Assembly: GCF_016863035.1 (NCBI RefSeq)
Contig: NZ_BOOC01000008.1
Span: forward strand, 1 to 64,000
Origin: Microbispora corallina
GTDB lineage: Bacteria; Actinomycetota; Actinomycetes; Streptosporangiales; Streptosporangiaceae
Direction of reading: 5' to 3'
DNA length: 64,000 nucleotides
The translations under genes and the position numbers were made by a program. The notes under the pieces were generated by a model. That model saw only the letters and a list, made by a program, of their open reading frames with translations. It searched no databases and had not been told where the DNA came from. Shown one piece after another: positions 1-9,392 of this stretch (its first letter is position 1; every line of letters begins with the position of its first letter).

Positions 1-15
1 CCTAGCCTGTACGAC

Positions 16-1641
16 ATGCGGCCGACCATCCCGTTAGTCCGGCTTGCTCCGGCCGGGCTGGGGCTGGTGCTCGGCCTGCTCGCGCTCGGCCCGGCCCTCG
101 GCCCGGGCTTCGTGCTGCGGTACGACATGGTGTTCGTCCCCGATCCGCCGCTGCGGTTCGACGTCGGCGGCTTTCCCCGGGGCGTGCCGAGCGACCAGGT
201 CGTCGCGCTGCTGTCGGCCGTGCTGCCCGCGGAGCTCGTCCAGAAGGCCGTCCTGCTGGGCGTCTTCGTGCTGGCCGCCTCGGGGGCGGCGGCCCTGGCG
301 GCCGAGGCCCGCCCGCCCGGCGGTCTCGCGCCCCGGCTCGCCGCCGCCGCCTTCTACGCCTGGAACGCCTACCTGGCCCAGCGCCTGCTCATCGGCCAGT
401 GGGCGCTCCTGCTCGGGTACGCCGGGCTGCCGTGGGCGGTGCGGGCGGCGGCCCGGGTCGCGAGGGCCGGTGGAACGCGGCGGCTGGTCCCGGCGCTGCT
501 GCCGGCCGCCGTGGGCGGTTTCCAGGCCATGCTCGTGACCGCGCTCGCCGTCCTCCCGGTGGCCGCCATGGCCCGGCCGCAGGTCCCCGGCGACGCCCCG
601 GCCGGCTCCGGCGGTCTCGGCGGGCGGGTGCGGGCCGTGCTGGGCGTCGCGGCCGTCCTCCTCGTGCTCAGCCTGCCGTGGCTGGTCCCGGCGCTGCGGG
701 CGGACGCCCACACCGACCCCGCCGGGGTGGACGCCTTCGCGGCCCGCGCCGACGGGCCCTTCGGCACGCTCGGCAGCCTGCTCACGCCCGGCGGCATCTG
801 GAACGCGCGGGCCGTGGTCCCGGGCCAGGGCGGCCTCGCGCTCGCCTCCGCCCGCCTCGCGCTCGCGGTCGTCGCCGTCGCGGGCTTCGTCCGGCTGGCC
901 GGGCGCCGGCGGCCGGGGGACGGGCCGGGCCCGCCGCCGTACGCGCGGGGGCTCGCCGTGGCCGCCTGCGCGGGCGTGCTGATCGCGTGCGCCGGGGCGT
1001 TCACGCCGGGCCTGCTGCGCGCGCTCGTCGGATGGTGGCCCGGCTTCGGGCCGTTCCGGGACGGCCAGGTCTACATCGCGCCGTTCGCGCTGCTCCAGGC
1101 CACCGGATTCGGGTACGCGGCCGGGGCGCTGGCCCGCGCCTGGTCCGCCCGGCCGGCGCTCGCCGCCGCGGCCGTGCCGGTGCTCGTGCTGCCGACCTTC
1201 GCCCTCGGCGCGTTCGGACGGCTCGGCGCGGCCGGGTACCCGGACGAGTGGCGCACGGTCCAGGCCGTCGTGAACGCCGATCCGGCGCCGGGGGCGCTGC
1301 TGTCGCTGCCCTGGGGGGCGTACCGGGCCTTCGCCTGGAACGACGGCCGGGTGGTGCTCGACCCGGCGACCAAGATGTTCGCCCGGCCCGTGCTGTGGGA
1401 CGACACGCTCGTGGTCGGGCTGCGCGGCGGGGGGCGGATCCGGGTGGCCGCCGAGAACCCCCGCGCCCGCCGCGTCGGCGCGCTCGTCTCCCGTCCGTAC
1501 GGCCCGCTGACGGCGGCGCTCGCGCGCGAGGGGGTGCGGTACGTCCTCGTGGAAGGGTCTAACGAGAACCGGTTCCTGCCGCGACTGCCCGGAGCCACTC
1601 AGATCTGGCGAGGTTCCGAGCTTCTTCTGTTGCGTTTGTGA
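16..1641 (+). CDS. Multi-pass membrane protein, GT-C-like, AftD-associated
   Basis: A 541-residue polytopic membrane protein. Hydrophobic helices cover most of residues 10-405, and a soluble, probably extracytoplasmic tail runs from about 410 to the end. The tail (WRTVQAVVN, LSLPWGAYRAFAW, GVRYVLVEGSNE) follows the same plan as the block after the N-terminal helices of the AftD-type protein at 3383-7603 (YWRDAATWLN, GVKYLLIRN). The two may therefore be related GT-C glycosyltransferases; this is inference. ATG at base 16 is used, but the frame is open to the left edge, so the true start may lie outside the window. It is followed by the DUF2613 peptide, glycosyltransferase and AftD genes on the same strand. 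Exact substrate is unknown. Confidence 0.75.
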   Translation: MRPTIPLVRLAPAGLGLVLGLLALGPALGPGFVLRYDMVFVPDPPLRFDVGGFPRGVPSDQVVALLSAVLPAELVQKAVLLGVFVLAASGAAALAAEARPPGGLAPRLAAAAFYAWNAYLAQRLLIGQWALLLGYAGLPWAVRAAARVARAGGTRRLVPALLPAAVGGFQAMLVTALAVLPVAAMARPQVPGDAPAGSGGLGGRVRAVLGVAAVLLVLSLPWLVPALRADAHTDPAGVDAFAARADGPFGTLGSLLTPGGIWNARAVVPGQGGLALASARLALAVVAVAGFVRLAGRRRPGDGPGPPPYARGLAVAACAGVLIACAGAFTPGLLRALVGWWPGFGPFRDGQVYIAPFALLQATGFGYAAGALARAWSARPALAAAAVPVLVLPTFALGAFGRLGAAGYPDEWRTVQAVVNADPAPGALLSLPWGAYRAFAWNDGRVVLDPATKMFARPVLWDDTLVVGLRGGGRIRVAAENPRARRVGALVSRPYGPLTAALAREGVRYVLVEGSNENRFLPRLPGATQIWRGSELLLLRL

Positions 1642-1722
1642 GCAGGTGAGCGGCCGCCCGGCGGCGCATACTGGACGGTAACTCTTTTTATCACGGTTTG
1701 ACCAAAGCTATGGTGAATGAGC

Positions 1723-1736
1723 TGGATCACGTTCTA
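1723..1736. promoter_or_regulatory. KstR-like palindrome, 7 of 8 positions
   Basis: Read on the minus strand, TAGAACGTGATCCA matches the KstR consensus TNNAACNNGTTNNA at 7 of 8 fixed bases. It lies 45 bases before the DUF2613 gene in an AT-richer gap that also has a TTGACC hexamer. A single imperfect match is weak evidence, but similar boxes recur at 12.7 and 20.9 kb. Confidence 0.25.
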
Positions 1737-1780
1737 GTCTCAGCGCACTGCGCGTTCGCACATTGGAGGGAGAAACATCC

Positions 1781-1912
1781 GTGTTGAAGGTGCTGGCTGC
1801 TCTGGCGGTCGGGGCTGTGCTCGCCGCGGTCGCCTCCGTGGCGGTGGTCAACGTGGCCGCGCCCTCGTCGGAGCCGCCCAACAAGCCGCTGTACAACTAC
1901 GGCAACAGGTGA
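1781..1912 (+). CDS. DUF2613 family small secreted/membrane peptide
   Basis: A 43-residue peptide starting at GTG behind a strong GGAGGGAG ribosome site 9 bases upstream. It has one N-terminal hydrophobic segment (VLKVLAALAVGAVLAAVASV), a Ser/Pro-rich stretch and a C-terminus ending in LYNYGNR, matching the Y-G-(D/N)-R end typical of DUF2613. In M. tuberculosis a peptide of this family (Rv0236A) sits next to AftD (Rv0236c). Here a glycosyltransferase separates it from AftD. Its role is unknown; the conserved linkage suggests a helper of the arabinan synthesis machinery, which is inference. A slightly longer antisense frame over the same bases is not coding. Confidence 0.8.
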   Translation: MLKVLAALAVGAVLAAVASVAVVNVAAPSSEPPNKPLYNYGNR

Positions 1913-2120
1913 CCTTCCGGAACCCCGAGATCCATATCCCTCAAGGATCCGCCTGAGCCGTAACCGGCGTCCCTGACCCGTCGCCGGCGGCATTCCCCCA
2001 GCCCATCCGAGGGCGTTGCCTCGCCATGCCCTCATGCGTCCGTGCCCGGATCGCCCGACGTCCCCGTGCCGGCGGAGGCGGCGCATCCGCGGGACGCCCC
2101 CCAGAGCCGAAGGAGTGGTC

Positions 2121-3374
2121 GTGGTCGCACAGGAGGCGAAGGCGACACCCTCGGGCCGCAGGTCTCCCCGCGCGGCGCCGCCCCTCCAGGACCGGCCCCA
2201 CCTCGACGCGCTGCCCGGCCCCGCCGCCGCCCCCTCCCTCCGGGGCGTCCGGGTCGCCGTGCTCAACTTCCGCGAGCCGTGCCAGTCCGTCGCCGGCGGC
2301 GCCGAGGAGTACGCCTGGCAGGTCTCCTGCTACCTCGTCGGCCAGGGGGCCTCCGTCCACTTCGCCACCAGCCGGGAGCCGGGCCAGGCCCGGGCCGAGC
2401 GGCGCGACGGCATCGAGCTGCGCCGGATGGGCAACCGCTACCTCGTCTACCTGCTGGTCCCGCTCTGGCTGCTGCTGCGCCGCCGGCGGTTCGACGTGGT
2501 CCTCGACTGCATGAACGGCATCCCGTTCTTCGCCCCCGTCGTGGCCCGCCGGCGCACCCGGGTCGTCTGCGTGGTCCACCACGTGCACGACCGGCAGTTC
2601 TACGCGTTCTTCCCCCGCTGGCTGGCGGCGATCGGATGCTTCATCGAGGGGCCGGTCGCCCGGCTGCTCTACCGGCGGTGCACGACGGTCACGGTCTCGG
2701 AGTCGTCGCTCGGGGAGCTGCGGGAGCGGCTGCGGTGGACCGCGCCGATCCAGGTGATCCCGAACGGCAGCCCGACGGCCCGGCCGGTCGCCCGCGAGGC
2801 GGTCGGCGGCGACCCCGCCGTGGTCTACCTGGGCCGTTTGGTCGGCCACAAGCGCGTGGAGCGGGTGGCCGAGCTCGCCGCCGAGCTGGGGGACGCCTGG
2901 CCGGGCCTGCACGTCCACATCGTCGGCCGGGGTCCCGAGCACGCCCGCCTCGCCGCCCTGGCGGCCCGGCCGGACGTGGCCGGCCGCGTGCACCTGCACG
3001 GGTTCCTCCCGGAGGCGGAGAAGAACGCCGTGCTCAGCGGCGCCCGCCTCAACGTGACGGCCTCCGAGTTCGAGGGCTGGGGACTGACCGTCATCGAGGC
3101 CGCCGCGCTCGGCGTGCCCACCGTGGCGTACGACGTCGCGGGGCTGCGCGACTCCGTGCGGCACGGGGTGACCGGCTGGCTCGTCCGCGACGGCGAGCGG
3201 CTGGCCGACGTCGTCGCGCTCGCGCTGAAGGAGCTGGACGACCCCCGGACGCGCGCCCGCATGGGAAGCGCATGCCGGATGTGGGCGCGGGAGTTCACCT
3301 GGGGGAACACGGGCGCTAGCATGACCGGACTAATCGTGAGCGAACTACGCGAATCATCCCGTGAGACGTCCTGA
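2121..3374 (+). CDS. Glycosyltransferase family 4
   Basis: A 417-residue cytoplasmic GT-B glycosyltransferase. The donor-binding half shows YLGRLVGHKRVER, HIVGRGPEHARL and the family 4 motif EGWGLTVIEAAALGVPTVAYD, where the first Glu of the EX7E motif contacts the nucleotide sugar. The N-terminal half has the acceptor loop GGAEEYAW. The GTG at 2121 follows GAAGGAG with good spacing. An open frame reaches back to 2016 but that extension is Arg/Pro-rich and unlike the family. It ends 8 bases before the AftD-type gene, so the two are probably co-transcribed. It likely adds a sugar to a lipid or wall glycan; the substrate cannot be read from sequence. Confidence 0.88.
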   Translation: MVAQEAKATPSGRRSPRAAPPLQDRPHLDALPGPAAAPSLRGVRVAVLNFREPCQSVAGGAEEYAWQVSCYLVGQGASVHFATSREPGQARAERRDGIELRRMGNRYLVYLLVPLWLLLRRRRFDVVLDCMNGIPFFAPVVARRRTRVVCVVHHVHDRQFYAFFPRWLAAIGCFIEGPVARLLYRRCTTVTVSESSLGELRERLRWTAPIQVIPNGSPTARPVAREAVGGDPAVVYLGRLVGHKRVERVAELAAELGDAWPGLHVHIVGRGPEHARLAALAARPDVAGRVHLHGFLPEAEKNAVLSGARLNVTASEFEGWGLTVIEAAALGVPTVAYDVAGLRDSVRHGVTGWLVRDGERLADVVALALKELDDPRTRARMGSACRMWAREFTWGNTGASMTGLIVSELRESSRETS

Positions 3375-3382
3375 GCGAAGCC

Positions 3383-6300
3383 GTGTCCGCTGACACCCGG
3401 GCCCAGCCCTCCCCGCCGTTCCCCTTCCGGCGGGAGCCGTCGCCGCCCGCGCGCCCGGCGGAGCGAGAGCAGGCGCCCGGACTGCGTCACACGCTGCGGC
3501 TGGTGGCCGGGTGCCTGCTGCTGGCGGCGATCGCGTTCAACACCGCGCCGGGCGCGGTCATCGCCGAGACCAAGCTCGACATGGCGGTCAACGCCCAGGG
3601 TTTCCTGTCGCGGGCGCTGCACCTGTGGGATCCGGCGTACTTCGGCCACCTGCAGAACCAGGCGTACGGCTACCTGTTCCCGATGGGGCCGTTCTACGTG
3701 CTGTTCCACGCGCTCGACATGCCGGCGTGGGACACCCAGCGCCTGTGGATGTCGGGGGTGCTGTGCGCCGCGTTCCTCGGGACGGAACGGCTGGCCAGGG
3801 CCATGGGCATCGGCTCGCCCACCACCCGTCTGATCGCGGCGCTGTCGTACGCGCTGGCGCCGCACGCGCTCGCGCTGATCGGCATCAACTCCTCGGAGTT
3901 CCAGCCCAGCGCGGTGCTGCCGTGGGTGCTGCTGCCGCTCGTGCACGGCACCCGGGAGGGCGCGAGCCCCCGCCGGGCGGCGGCGCTGTCGGCGGCGGCG
4001 TTCCTGTTCGCGGGGGGCGTCAACGCCGCCGCGGAGCTCGCCGTGCTGGTGGTCCCGCTGATCTACCTGCTCAGCCGGGGGAGGGGCCCACGCAAGCGGC
4101 GGCTGCTGGCGTGGTGGCTGCTGTTCGCGGGCCTCGTCTCGCTGTGGTGGCTCGTCCCGCTGCTGCTGCTCGGGCGTTACATCTTCTCGTTCCTGCCGTT
4201 CATCGAGACGGCGTCGGCGACCACGAGCGTCACGTCGCTGGTCAACGCCCTGCGGGGCACGTCGAGCTGGATCTCGTTCCTGCCGGTGGACGGCCGGCCC
4301 TGGCTGCCCGCGGCGTTCGAGCAGGCGACGCTGCCGTGGCTGGTGGTGGCCACCGCGCTCCTGGCCGCGCTCGGCCTGGCCGGCGCGGTCCGCCGGGCCA
4401 CGCCCGAGCGGACCTTCCTCGTGCTCAGCGTGGTGGCGGGCGTCCTCGTCGTGACGGCCGGGCACGCGGGCGACCTCGCCCACCCCTGGACGTCCCAGGT
4501 GCAGGCCCTGTTCGACGGGCCGCTCGCGCCCTTCCGCAACCTGCACAAGTTCGACGCGCTGATCCGGCTGCCGCTCGCGCTGGGGCTGGCCGCGCTGCCG
4601 GTCGCGGGCCCGGTGCGGGCACGCCGGCCCGTGCTCGCCGTGACGGCGGGGGCGCTCGCGCTCACGCTCGTGCCGGTGGCCACCGCCGGGGTGACGCCGC
4701 AGGGGTCGTTCGCCGACATCCCGTCGTACTGGCGGGACGCGGCCACCTGGCTCAACCGGAACACCGGGGACGGCATGGTGCTCGCCATGCCGGGCTCGGC
4801 CCGGGGGGAGTACCTGTGGGGCAGGCCGCTCGACGAGCCCATGCAGTCGCTGCTCACCGTGCGGTGGGCCACCCACGCGAACGTGCCGTGGGGCTCGCCC
4901 GGGTTGGCGCGGGTGGTGCAGGCGGTCGACGAGCGGTTCTCCACGGGCAGGGGCTCGCCCGGACTCACCCAGGCCCTCGCCCGGATGGGCGTGAAGTACC
5001 TGCTCATCCGCAACGACCTGGTGCGGGAGACGCTCGGCACGGCGTGGCCCGCGCGGGTGCACCAGACGCTCCAGGACTCCGGTCTCACCCGGACCGCCGA
5101 GTTCGGCCCGCTTGTCGGGATGCCGCAGAGCAGCACGGCCTCCGGCTGGTTCGACCAGCCGTACCCGGCCCTGGAGGTGTACGCGGTCCCCGGCGCGGCC
5201 CCGGTGGCCGGCACGGTGCCCCGAGCGGGCACCCTGCACGTGGAGGGCGCCCCGGAGGCCGTGCTCGACCTCGCCGAGCAGGGCCTGCTGCCGGACGACC
5301 GGCCCGTCCTGGTCGGCGACGAGCCGGGGGCGTCCGCGATCCCCGACAAGGACACGGTCGGCAGCGACACGCTCCGCAAACGGGACATCGTCTTCGGCGA
5401 CGTCCGGCGGATCGCCTCGGCCACGCTCCCCGACGACCAGAAGCCCGTCACCACCGACCTGACGGACCCGGTATGGGCCGGGGCCCTGTCCACCGCCCGC
5501 TACCTCGACGTCAGGGACGTCACGGCGTCGTCCTCGGAGGCGAGCGTGACGGCGGCCTCCGGTCAGCGCGACCCGGGGCGGCAGCCGTACGCGGCCCTGG
5601 ACGGGGACACCCGCACGGGCTGGCGCTCCGACGGCTGGCACGGCGCGGTCGGGGAGTGGCTGAAGGTCCGCTTCACCGGCGAGCTCGACCTGAGCGAGAT
5701 CGGCGTGGCGTTCGACGAGTCGGCCATCGGGCCGCCGGTCGCCGAGGTCGCGCTGGAGACCGAGCAGGGGGTGACGCGGGCCGCGGTCCAGCGCACCGAC
5801 CTGCCGCAGACGCTCCGGCCCGTCCGGGGGAAGACCTCGTGGCTGCGGATCCGGGTGACCCGGCTGGCCTACGAGCCGAAGACCCCGCTCGGCAGCCGGG
5901 TGGGCATCACCGAGCTGCGGATCCCCGGCGTCCAGGCGGTGCGCACGATCTCGGTGCCCGACCCCGCCTCCGGCGATCCCGGGACCATCCTGCTGACGAA
6001 GGAGGGGGACGCCCCCGCCTGCATGCGCGGCTCGGCCACCTGGACGTGCTCGCCGCGCCTGCAGATCCTCGGGGAGGACGGCTACGGGCTCGACCGGCTC
6101 TTCCCGGTGGCGCGGGACGGCGTCCGCACCGTCAGCGGCAAGGCCGTGCTGACCGACCCCCGGGCGGCCGACCTGCTCACCACCCTCCCGTCGCTCTACC
6201 CGCACGTCGGCGCCTCGTCCACGGTGACCGACCACCCGGCCGTGCTGGGCCGCCAGGCCCTCGACGGGGACCCCACCACGCTCTGGTACGCCCAGCCGTT

Positions 6301-7603
6301 CGACCGGCACCCGACCCTGTACGTCGACCTCGGCACCGCGCACCGCTTCGCGCAGATCCGGGTGCTGTTCCCCGACTCGTTCATGGGGCAGCCGCCGGTG
6401 AAGCTCACGCTGCGGACCGAGACCGCGGCCGTGCAGGGCTGGGTGGGCCGCGACGGCCGGTTCACGTTCCCGCCGCTGCGGACGCGGAAGTTCTCCCTGG
6501 AGTTCACCGCGCCCGCCTCCCGGGCGATCGAGGTCTCCGAGGTCACCATCCCCGGCGTGAAGCCCCTCGGCGCGCTCGGCGGGTTCCCCCTGCGGCTGCC
6601 CTGCGGCTACGGTCCCACCCTTCGGGTGGACGGCAACGAGGTGCCGACCCGGATCGTCGGCGGCACGCTCGACGACGTCCTGAACGGCCGCCCGCTGACC
6701 TACTCGGGATGCGTCCCGGTCCACCTGTCGGAGGGCCGCAGCCGGCTCAGCGTCGCGTCGGGGGACGCGTTCCGGGTGGAGTCGGCCGTGCTGCGGACCG
6801 ACGAGGCGGAGGAGCGGACCACGGAGGACCTCGCTCCGGCGAGCGTCCTGTCGTGGGGGCCCGAGGAGCGCCGCCTGCGGGTCTCCCCGGCCGCGCCCTC
6901 GTACCTGGTCGTGGGCGAGAACTACAACGCGGGCTGGCAGGCCTATCTCGGCGGCGTCCGGCTCCGTCCGGTGCGGCTCGACGGGTGGAAGCAGGCCTGG
7001 GAGGTGCCCGCGGGCGGCGGTGAGGTGGTCCTGCGCTACGAGCCCGACCCGGTCTACCGGACGGCGCTGCTGGGCGGGCTGGCCGCCGCCCTGCTCGTCG
7101 TCGCGCTCGCCCTCGTGCGGGGCCGGTCGCGGCTGCGCGGAGCCCCGGCGGGACGGCCGTCGACGGCCTGGGTCTGGCCGGCCGCGCCGCTCGCCGGGCT
7201 GTGGACCGGCGGCGTGATCGGCGCGCTCCTGGTCACCGGGACGCTGGCGCTGCATCTGTGGGTGCGGCGGCTGGCCGACGCCCAGCACGCCGGCCCCTCG
7301 CGGCTGCGGCGCCTCGCGCGGCGCGCGGTGTCCGCGTGGGTGGTCGCCGGGCTGCTCACCGCGGCCGGGATCGCCCAGGCCGCCGGGCAGGGCCTCGTCG
7401 CCCAGGTGCTCTGCCTCCTGGTGCTCGCCCGGCTGCTCGGCGCCGTACGGGACCAGGAGCCGGTCGTGCGCCGGCCGCTGTTCGCCGAGCCGGAGGAGCC
7501 GCGCGAGCCGGGCGGCCGCGGTGACGGGGGTCACGGAGACGGGCCGGACGGCCCGGCCGGTCCCGGGCCGGCCGGCCCCGAGCTGGAGGAGGCGAGGCGA
7601 TGA
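3383..7603 (+). CDS. aftD: AftD-type alpha-(1->3)-arabinofuranosyltransferase
   Basis: A 1406-residue membrane enzyme of the size of mycobacterial AftD, which uses decaprenyl-phosphoryl-arabinose to branch arabinan outside the membrane. Residues about 35-440 form the GT-C membrane domain, with an early loop TKLDMAVNAQGFLSRALHLW. A large exported region follows with two discoidin/carbohydrate-binding-like beta domains near 710-860 (YAALDGDTRTGW) and 935-1065 (QALDGDPTTLWYA). Further helices lie near 1225-1345, and the Gly/Pro-rich C-terminus ends in EEARR. Start is GTG with a weak Shine-Dalgarno. The stop overlaps the next ATG in ATGA, indicating translational coupling to the DUF3068 gene. The substrate supply genes dprE1/dprE2 lie 7-9 kb downstream. 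Confidence 0.88.
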   Translation: MSADTRAQPSPPFPFRREPSPPARPAEREQAPGLRHTLRLVAGCLLLAAIAFNTAPGAVIAETKLDMAVNAQGFLSRALHLWDPAYFGHLQNQAYGYLFPMGPFYVLFHALDMPAWDTQRLWMSGVLCAAFLGTERLARAMGIGSPTTRLIAALSYALAPHALALIGINSSEFQPSAVLPWVLLPLVHGTREGASPRRAAALSAAAFLFAGGVNAAAELAVLVVPLIYLLSRGRGPRKRRLLAWWLLFAGLVSLWWLVPLLLLGRYIFSFLPFIETASATTSVTSLVNALRGTSSWISFLPVDGRPWLPAAFEQATLPWLVVATALLAALGLAGAVRRATPERTFLVLSVVAGVLVVTAGHAGDLAHPWTSQVQALFDGPLAPFRNLHKFDALIRLPLALGLAALPVAGPVRARRPVLAVTAGALALTLVPVATAGVTPQGSFADIPSYWRDAATWLNRNTGDGMVLAMPGSARGEYLWGRPLDEPMQSLLTVRWATHANVPWGSPGLARVVQAVDERFSTGRGSPGLTQALARMGVKYLLIRNDLVRETLGTAWPARVHQTLQDSGLTRTAEFGPLVGMPQSSTASGWFDQPYPALEVYAVPGAAPVAGTVPRAGTLHVEGAPEAVLDLAEQGLLPDDRPVLVGDEPGASAIPDKDTVGSDTLRKRDIVFGDVRRIASATLPDDQKPVTTDLTDPVWAGALSTARYLDVRDVTASSSEASVTAASGQRDPGRQPYAALDGDTRTGWRSDGWHGAVGEWLKVRFTGELDLSEIGVAFDESAIGPPVAEVALETEQGVTRAAVQRTDLPQTLRPVRGKTSWLRIRVTRLAYEPKTPLGSRVGITELRIPGVQAVRTISVPDPASGDPGTILLTKEGDAPACMRGSATWTCSPRLQILGEDGYGLDRLFPVARDGVRTVSGKAVLTDPRAADLLTTLPSLYPHVGASSTVTDHPAVLGRQALDGDPTTLWYAQPFDRHPTLYVDLGTAHRFAQIRVLFPDSFMGQPPVKLTLRTETAAVQGWVGRDGRFTFPPLRTRKFSLEFTAPASRAIEVSEVTIPGVKPLGALGGFPLRLPCGYGPTLRVDGNEVPTRIVGGTLDDVLNGRPLTYSGCVPVHLSEGRSRLSVASGDAFRVESAVLRTDEAEERTTEDLAPASVLSWGPEERRLRVSPAAPSYLVVGENYNAGWQAYLGGVRLRPVRLDGWKQAWEVPAGGGEVVLRYEPDPVYRTALLGGLAAALLVVALALVRGRSRLRGAPAGRPSTAWVWPAAPLAGLWTGGVIGALLVTGTLALHLWVRRLADAQHAGPSRLRRLARRAVSAWVVAGLLTAAGIAQAAGQGLVAQVLCLLVLARLLGAVRDQEPVVRRPLFAEPEEPREPGGRGDGGHGDGPDGPAGPGPAGPELEEARR

Positions 7604-8592
7604 TCGACGCGCTGATCCGGCTGCCCAAGACCGTCCTGATCGCCGGGGCGGCGTTCCTCGTCACCGTAGCGGCGCTGTTCCGCTTCTACGTCTACCCGCA
7701 CACGCTGGTGCTCCCGCTGGAGCAGACCCGGGTCTACCGGATGGCGTCGCCCTCGGCCACCTACCTCGACAGCGCCACCTTCCAGCTGCGCACGGGCGTG
7801 CCCGTGGAGAACACCGTCTCGCTGTACGGCGACCCCTCCGCCGGGGACGACCGGACGGCCGTGTGGGTGGAGTTCTCCTCCCTGGAGACGGGGGACGGGC
7901 AGCGGCTCGACTACCACGAGCGCCGCACGGCCTTCGACAGGCGGACGGGGGAGGCCGTGAACTGCTGCGGGGAGTACGTCGACGACGACGCAGGGGTGAG
8001 CCAGACCGGGCTCGCCTTCCGGCTGCCGTTCCGCGCCGAGCCGCGGACGTACGAGATGTTCGACCCGGTGCTGAAGCGGCAGGCGCCGCTGCGGTTCGAG
8101 CGGGCGGAGACGGTCGAGGGCGTGCCGGTCTACCGGTACACCTACTCGGCCGGCCCGGTGAAGGTGGAGGACCTGCCCGACCAGGTGCCGGGGGCGTCGG
8201 TCGGGCTGCCGTCCTGGCGCAGGATCAGCGTCTCCCGCTACACCGAGATCACGCGGACGCTGTGGGTGGAGCCGGAGAGCGGCCTGACGGTCAAGGCCGA
8301 GGAACGCCGCCACGACACGCTGCGCACCCCCGACCAGGTGGAGCGCCAGACGTCCTTCCAGGCGGACCTGGTGATGAACGAGGGCGACGTGCAGGCCCGG
8401 GCGGCCGAGGCGGCCCGGTTCCGCCAGTGGATCGTTCTGGTGCGGGACGTCGTGCCGGTGGGCTTCCTCGTGCTGGGCGGCGTCCTGCTCGCGCTGTTCG
8501 CCTGGCAGCGGGCCGCCCGTCTCGCCCGGCGGCTATCGGCGCCGCAGGACGAGCAGCAGGTTCCAGGTCACGATCTCGCGAACGCCGGGTAG
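7600..8592 (+). CDS. DUF3068 / PorA-family membrane-anchored protein
   Basis: A 330-residue protein with an N-terminal membrane segment (about 10-30), a large beta-rich extracytoplasmic domain, and a C-terminal helix (about 285-308) followed by a basic tail. The hallmarks LRTGVPVENTVSLYG, FDRRTGEAVNCCGEYVDDD, LPFRAEPRTYEMFDP and TRTLWVEPESGLTVK match DUF3068, which annotation pipelines also name the porin PorA family. Function is unproven. It is coupled to AftD by a 4-base overlap, and a paralogue lies at 12826. Its last 60 bases overlap the end of the convergent methyltransferase gene. Its position suggests an envelope role. Confidence 0.85.
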   Translation: MIDALIRLPKTVLIAGAAFLVTVAALFRFYVYPHTLVLPLEQTRVYRMASPSATYLDSATFQLRTGVPVENTVSLYGDPSAGDDRTAVWVEFSSLETGDGQRLDYHERRTAFDRRTGEAVNCCGEYVDDDAGVSQTGLAFRLPFRAEPRTYEMFDPVLKRQAPLRFERAETVEGVPVYRYTYSAGPVKVEDLPDQVPGASVGLPSWRRISVSRYTEITRTLWVEPESGLTVKAEERRHDTLRTPDQVERQTSFQADLVMNEGDVQARAAEAARFRQWIVLVRDVVPVGFLVLGGVLLALFAWQRAARLARRLSAPQDEQQVPGHDLANAG

Positions 8593-9270
8593 ATGGATCA
8601 CCGGGGTCGCCCAGCGGGGGTGATAACGAGGCAGGGCGTCGAGGACCTCGACGTCCGGGTGGCTCCTGGCCCAGGCGAGCGCCCCGGCGACGGACACCGC
8701 GTACAGGCTCTCGCCGTACACGTTCTTGGGCGGGCGGCCGTACCGCGCGGCGTAGCGGCGGGCGGCGCGGCGGCCGCCGAGGTAGTGCCAGGGGGAGGTC
8801 TCGTGGCCGCCCCACGGCGACAGCCAGTTGGTGAACGACAGGTACACCACGCCGCCCGGCCGAGTCACCCGGACCATCTCGCCGGCCATCCGCCAGGGGT
8901 CCGGCACGTGCTCCAGCACGTTGGAGGAGAAGCAGACGTCGATCGTGCCGGTGCCCAGCGGCAGGTCGAGCGCGCTGCCCAGCACGGCGCCGTCCGGGAT
9001 GACGCCCGCCCGGGCGCTCATCTCCCCGGCGTCGCAGTCGACACAGACCGGCCGGGCGCCGGCCGCGCGCAACGCCTCGGTGACGTAGCCGGGGCCGCCG
9101 CCGACGTCCGCCACGAGCGCGCCGTCCAGATCGGCGTACGTCCCGAGCTGGGCGACCGTGTCCGCGGCGAGCAGGCCGTAGAAGAAGTCCGGGTCCGTCT
9201 GCTCCTTGCGGAAGGCGCTGAGCAGCCGGACCGATCGGGCCAGGTCGGCGCGGAACGGCTCGATGTGCAC
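8533..9270 (-). CDS. Class I SAM-dependent methyltransferase
   Basis: A 245-residue soluble enzyme with the Rossmann methyltransferase motifs VADVGGGPGYVTEAL (motif I, about residue 53), CVDCDAGE (acidic end of strand 2) and SSNVLEHVPDPWRMAGEM (Methyltransf_11 type). GTG at 9270 follows GGGAGGGAGAG, which fixes the start; a longer frame to 9312 lacks such a site. The substrate is unknown. The C-terminal codons overlap the convergent DUF3068 gene by 60 bases. Given its place in an envelope locus it may methylate a sugar or lipid (inference). Confidence 0.85.
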   Translation of the reverse strand: MHIEPFRADLARSVRLLSAFRKEQTDPDFFYGLLAADTVAQLGTYADLDGALVADVGGGPGYVTEALRAAGARPVCVDCDAGEMSARAGVIPDGAVLGSALDLPLGTGTIDVCFSSNVLEHVPDPWRMAGEMVRVTRPGGVVYLSFTNWLSPWGGHETSPWHYLGGRRAARRYAARYGRPPKNVYGESLYAVSVAGALAWARSHPDVEVLDALPRYHPRWATPVIHLPGVREIVTWNLLLVLRRR

Positions 9271-9392
9271 GGCCTCTCCCTCCCTGTGGGTGGGCCGGAG
9301 CATAACACTCATTACCCGCCGGTAGGCGGCGGAGGCGGCACCCAGAACGCTGATATCGCTCGTACGGCGACAAACGCCTCAGGGAGATCGGA

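Noticed and set aside
2825..7534. A 1569-codon open frame on the minus strand across the GT4 and AftD genes
   Set aside because: It is a high-GC antisense shadow: Arg/Pro/Gly/His-rich, no domain, and it lies opposite clear protein families with normal codon bias.
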